DNA of 9,270 nt from Clostridiales bacterium UBA1758 (GTDB lineage: Bacteria; Bacillota; Clostridia; Oscillospirales; UBA1758), in NCBI GenBank assembly GCA_002315595.1, contig DCHG01000029.1, positions 32,837-42,106 of the forward strand, given 5' to 3'. The notes beneath the pieces are model-generated. The model saw only the letters and a list, made by a program, of their open reading frames with translations, did no database searches and was not told the origin of the DNA. Every line of letters starts with the position of its first letter. The first letter of the stretch is position 1. The translations under genes and the position numbers were made by a program. This document shows positions 6,365-9,270 of the stretch, piece by piece.

Positions 6365-7733
6365 ATATCTTTTCTTTGACGAAAGCGATCTGCGCCTCGA
6401 CCGATGCAGGTCCCGTTCCGCCTTCCGATATGCGACGGCTGACACAGTTTTCCAAATTGACCGCGTCATACACATCTTCGTTGAACTGATCGCTATGGGC
6501 GCGATACTGTTCAAGCGAATAGGTTTCCAGCACGAGCCCCTTTTCCATACAGTCCGCCACAATATTGCCCGAAAGTTTGTACGCCGTACGGAACGGAACG
6601 CCCTTACGCGTCAGATAATCGGCAAGGTCAGTGGCATTGATAAAGCCCTGCTGTGCCGCTTTTTTCATGTTTTCGGGCATAGGTTTCATGGTTTTGAGCA
6701 TCGGAGCCATGATCTGTAAACACATTTTCACGGTGTCAACCGCATCAAAAACGGCTTCCTTGTCCTCCTGCATATCCTTATTGTATGCAAGCGGCAGACC
6801 TTTGAGTGCCGTAAGCAACGCCATCAGATCGCCGTAAACGCGTCCGGTCTTGCCGCGCACCAATTCCGCCATATCGGAATTCTTTTTTTGCGGCATGATC
6901 GAAGATCCCGTGGTAAATGCGTCATCAATGCGTACAAAGCGGAATTCAAGGCTCGACCATAGGATCAATTCCTCCGAAAGACGCGAAAGGTGCATCATTT
7001 CAATGGAAAATGCGCTCATCAGTTCCAAGCAGAAATCGCGGTCGGATACACCGTCGATGCTATTCATGCAAATCCCGTCAAAGCCGAGTGCCGCCGCTTC
7101 CATCCGCCGATCGGTCGGATAGGTCGTGCCCGCAAGCGCACAGGAGCCGATGGGCGAGAAATTCATTCGTCTCGAAGCATCCGCAATGCGTTCCTCATCC
7201 CGCAAAAGCATCATGGCGTAAGCAAGCAGATGATGCCCGAATAAGATCGGTTGGGCGCGTTGCAGATGCGTATATCCGGGCATGATGTAATTTTTTCCCG
7301 TTTCCGCCTGGGAAACGAGGGCACGGATGACTTCTTTCGTCAGTTTGCGGATCTCATTCGCTTCACTGCGCAGATACATTCTCAGGTCAAGTGCGACCTG
7401 ATCATTTCGGCTTCGCGCCGTGTGAAGTTTTTTCCCGGGTTCACCGATCCGTTCGGTGAGGACTTCTTCCACAAACATATGAATGTCCTCGCACGGACGG
7501 TCGAATGTCAGCGTGCCTCGATCCAGATCATTTAGAATGGAATGAAGTCCGCCGAGGATCTGCTCACATTCCACTTCGGAAATAATCCCGCATTCGGAAA
7601 GCATTTCAGCATGGGCGATGCTTCCCTGAATGTCCTGACGATACATCCTCCAATCGAAATGCAACGAAGAATTGAAATCATCCGCCAACTTACTTGTCTG
7701 CCCGGAGGTCACTCCGGCCCACATTTTAGCCAT
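6363..7733 (-). CDS. argH: Argininosuccinate lyase
   Basis: ArgH catalyses the last step of arginine synthesis, splitting argininosuccinate into arginine and fumarate, as a cytosolic homotetramer of the fumarase/aspartase superfamily. The 456-residue length is normal. Signatures seen are the N-terminal MWAGVTSGQTSKL, TARSRNDQ (105-112), GYTHLQRAQP (153-162, with the general acid/base His156) and the superfamily signature GSSIMPQKKN (276-285) with the catalytic Ser in the flexible loop. All are intact. It follows argG by 15 bases on the same strand, with an AGGAG site 6 bases before its ATG lying in that gap, so it is the distal gene of an argGH operon. Transcription ends at the hairpin just past the stop. 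Confidence 0.97.
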   Translation of the reverse strand: MAKMWAGVTSGQTSKLADDFNSSLHFDWRMYRQDIQGSIAHAEMLSECGIISEVECEQILGGLHSILNDLDRGTLTFDRPCEDIHMFVEEVLTERIGEPGKKLHTARSRNDQVALDLRMYLRSEANEIRKLTKEVIRALVSQAETGKNYIMPGYTHLQRAQPILFGHHLLAYAMMLLRDEERIADASRRMNFSPIGSCALAGTTYPTDRRMEAAALGFDGICMNSIDGVSDRDFCLELMSAFSIEMMHLSRLSEELILWSSLEFRFVRIDDAFTTGSSIMPQKKNSDMAELVRGKTGRVYGDLMALLTALKGLPLAYNKDMQEDKEAVFDAVDTVKMCLQIMAPMLKTMKPMPENMKKAAQQGFINATDLADYLTRKGVPFRTAYKLSGNIVADCMEKGLVLETYSLEQYRAHSDQFNEDVYDAVNLENCVSRRISEGGTGPASVEAQIAFVKEKI

Positions 7734-7748
7734 AGTTCGCTCCTTGTT

Positions 7749-8969
7749 TTACAGTTTCCCCTGCTCACGATAGGCTTCGACCTTGGTGGGAAGTCCCCAG
7801 CAATTGATGAATCCCGCGGCCTGTGCCTGATCGTAATCACTTTCACCGAAGGTAACAAGATTTTCGGAATAGAGCGAATAGGGCGAGGTGATACCGGCGT
7901 TGATCATATTCCCCTTATAGAGTTTCAATTTTACCGTTCCGGTGACATGTTTGTTGGCTTCATCGGCAAAGGCGGTCAACGCCTCCTGCAACGGGGTGTA
8001 CCATTTTCCGTTGTAGATCAGGTCGGCGTAGTCGACAGCAAGTTTCTGTTTGAGGTGCATAGTCTCTTTGTCCACGGTGAGCATTTCGAGTTGTTCGTGT
8101 GCATAATAAAGCACCGTTCCGCCAGGGGTTTCGTAAATGCCGTGATCCTTCATACCGATCAAACGGTTTTCGACGATGTCGAGAATGCCGATACCGTTTG
8201 CACCGCCCAGTTCGTTGAGTTTTGCAATAATGGCAGAGGGCTTCATCTTTTCGCCATTGACGGCAACCGGGACGCCGGCTTCGAAATCAATGGAAACAAG
8301 CGTCGGCGTATCGGGTGCCTGATAGGGCGAAACGCTCATTTCGAGGAAGTCCTTCTTGTCGAGATCCGGCTCATTGGCGGGATCTTCGAGATCCAAACCT
8401 TCATGGCTCAAATGCCAGAGGTTTTTGTCCTTGGAATAGTTTGTTTCACGGGAGATCTTCAACGGCACATTGTGCGCCTCGGCATAGTCAATCTCCTCAT
8501 CACGGGACTTGATGTCCCACTCACGCCACGGGGCAATGATCTTCATATCCGGGGCAAAACGCTTGATGGCAAGTTCAAAACGCACCTGATCGTTTCCTTT
8601 GCCGGTGCAGCCGTGCGCGATCGCATCTGCACCCTCGGCAAGTGCGATCTGGGCAAGTCTTTTGCCGATGACGGGGCGGGCAAATGCCGTGCCGAGCAGA
8701 TACTTTTCGTATTTCGCATCCATTTTCAAACTCGGGATGATAATATCCTCGACCATTTCATCGGTCAGATCGGCGACGATCAACTTGGATGCACCGGTTT
8801 TGAGCGCCTTCTGCTCCAATCCGTCCAACTCGTCCGCCTGACCGACATTGCCCGCAACGGCGATGATTTCAGGGTTGTTATAGTTTTCTTTCAGCCACGG
8901 AATGATGATGGAGGTGTCAAGTCCTCCCGAATAGGCAAGTACAATTTTTTTGATGTCTTTCTTCTCCAT
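7749..8969 (-). CDS. argG: Argininosuccinate synthase
   Basis: ArgG joins citrulline and aspartate using ATP to give argininosuccinate, in the cytosol. The protein has 406 residues from the ATG at 8969, the normal size. The PP-loop ATP-binding motif AYSGGLDTS is at 12-20 and HGCTGKGNDQVRFE at 119-132; both are intact, as is the central WHLSHEGLDLEDP citrulline/aspartate-binding region. An in-frame TTG at 8987 would add six residues, but the GAGGAG ribosome binding site lies inside that extension, so the ATG is chosen. It is followed by argH after 15 bases and preceded by an amino acid ABC ATPase gene 34 bases upstream with no hairpin between, so all three are probably co-transcribed. ArgR-type control is common for such genes, but the operon promoter is outside the window. 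Confidence 0.97.
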   Translation of the reverse strand: MEKKDIKKIVLAYSGGLDTSIIIPWLKENYNNPEIIAVAGNVGQADELDGLEQKALKTGASKLIVADLTDEMVEDIIIPSLKMDAKYEKYLLGTAFARPVIGKRLAQIALAEGADAIAHGCTGKGNDQVRFELAIKRFAPDMKIIAPWREWDIKSRDEEIDYAEAHNVPLKISRETNYSKDKNLWHLSHEGLDLEDPANEPDLDKKDFLEMSVSPYQAPDTPTLVSIDFEAGVPVAVNGEKMKPSAIIAKLNELGGANGIGILDIVENRLIGMKDHGIYETPGGTVLYYAHEQLEMLTVDKETMHLKQKLAVDYADLIYNGKWYTPLQEALTAFADEANKHVTGTVKLKLYKGNMINAGITSPYSLYSENLVTFGESDYDQAQAAGFINCWGLPTKVEAYREQGKL

Positions 8970-8979
8970 GATAATATTA

Positions 8980-8985
8980 CTCCTC
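8980..8985 (-). promoter_or_regulatory. Ribosome binding site that fixes the argG start
   Basis: GAGGAG on the minus strand lies 10 bases before the ATG at 8969 and overlaps codons of the longer TTG-initiated frame. It therefore supports the ATG and argues against the TTG at 8987. Confidence 0.75.
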
Positions 8986-9003
8986 AAATCAATAAATAAA
9001 AAA

Positions 9004-9270
9004 TCAAAGCACCTTTGACAAAAAACTCTGTAAACGTGGTGATACGGGATGATTGAACAATTCTTCGGGCGTATTCTGCTCCTTTACCACACCCTCGTCG
9101 ATGAACAGAACGCGGTTTGCAACCTCACGGGCAAATCCCATTTCATGCGTGACGATGACCATCGTCATACCTTCGTCGGCGAGTTCACGGATGAGTTCCA
9201 AAACCTCACCGACCATTTCAGGATCAAGTGCGGATGTCGGCTCGTCAAACAGCATCACATCCGGGTTCAT
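9004..9270 (-). CDS. Polar amino acid ABC importer ATPase, 5'-truncated
   Basis: This is the last 88 residues of the ATPase of a polar amino acid ABC importer (GlnQ/HisP/ArtP type), which drives uptake from the cytosolic face of the membrane. Walker B and the D-loop (VMLFDEPTSALDPE, 5-18) and the switch His (VIVTHEMGFAREVANRV, 38-54) are present, and the ending FLSKVL is typical. The Walker A and ABC signature motifs would lie beyond the window edge. The Met at the edge is internal (families read AMNPxVMLFDEP), so it is not the start. It lies 34 bases upstream of argG on the same strand with no terminator visible, suggesting that the imported substrate feeds or relates to arginine metabolism. 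Substrate assignment by sequence alone is not reliable in this family. Confidence 0.9.
   Translation of the reverse strand: MNPDVMLFDEPTSALDPEMVGEVLELIRELADEGMTMVIVTHEMGFAREVANRVLFIDEGVVKEQNTPEELFNHPVSPRLQSFLSKVL

Noticed and set aside
7542..8999. A 485-codon plus-strand open frame running antisense to argG and the start of argH
   Set aside because: It mirrors the codon structure of argG, has no ribosome binding site, no recognisable domain, and the opposite strand encodes an intact, fully conserved enzyme. Long antisense frames are expected when codon bias avoids certain third bases.
6363..9270. A T-box, arginine riboswitch-like leader or ARG box for argGH
   Set aside because: The intergenic gaps inside the window (15 and 34 bases) are too short, and any operon leader lies beyond the right edge.

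Overview
The window looks like chromosomal DNA from an anaerobic, probably gut-type member of the Bacillota (Clostridia). This is judged from strong purine-rich ribosome binding sites before almost every gene, extended -10 promoters in AT-rich intergenic gaps, moderate GC, and the character of the ArgG, ArgH, AzlC/AzlD and AraC-type proteins. No finer taxon can be supported without a search. There are no mobile elements, CRISPR arrays, rRNAs or tRNAs.

Layout from left to right. (1) 1-905 (+): the 5'-truncated end of a diacylglycerol/YegS-type lipid kinase. (2) 941-3677/4450: a sugar-use module. A minus-strand AraC-family regulator is divergent from a plus-strand pair made of a GH36-like alpha-galactosidase (1863-3677) and an unrecognised 252-residue, barrel-like protein (3692-4450). 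The 118-bp divergent gap holds two near-identical 12-bp direct repeats exactly 21 bp apart, a typical arrangement for AraC-family operators. (3) 4496-5520 (-): azlC-azlD, a two-component branched-chain amino acid exporter with overlapping genes. (4) 5779-6324 (+): an unrecognised Cys-rich protein with two membrane segments, with its own clear promoter. (5) 6363-9270 (-): the ATPase of a polar amino acid ABC importer (cut by the window edge), then argG and argH, tightly spaced and probably one transcript.

The genes fall into small units that alternate in direction. Each of the three convergent junctions (914-942, 4454-4491, 6325-6364) carries a single strong hairpin placed directly after both stop codons, so each is likely shared by the two facing genes. 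Both divergent junctions carry back-to-back promoters.

Functionally, the regulator probably senses a galactoside or related sugar and controls the glycosidase operon. ArgG and ArgH convert citrulline and aspartate to arginine and fumarate, possibly linked to uptake by the adjacent ABC importer. AzlCD handles export of branched-chain amino acids. No overtly new multi-gene system is seen. The least explained items are the 252-residue partner of the glycosidase and the 181-residue Cys-rich membrane protein.
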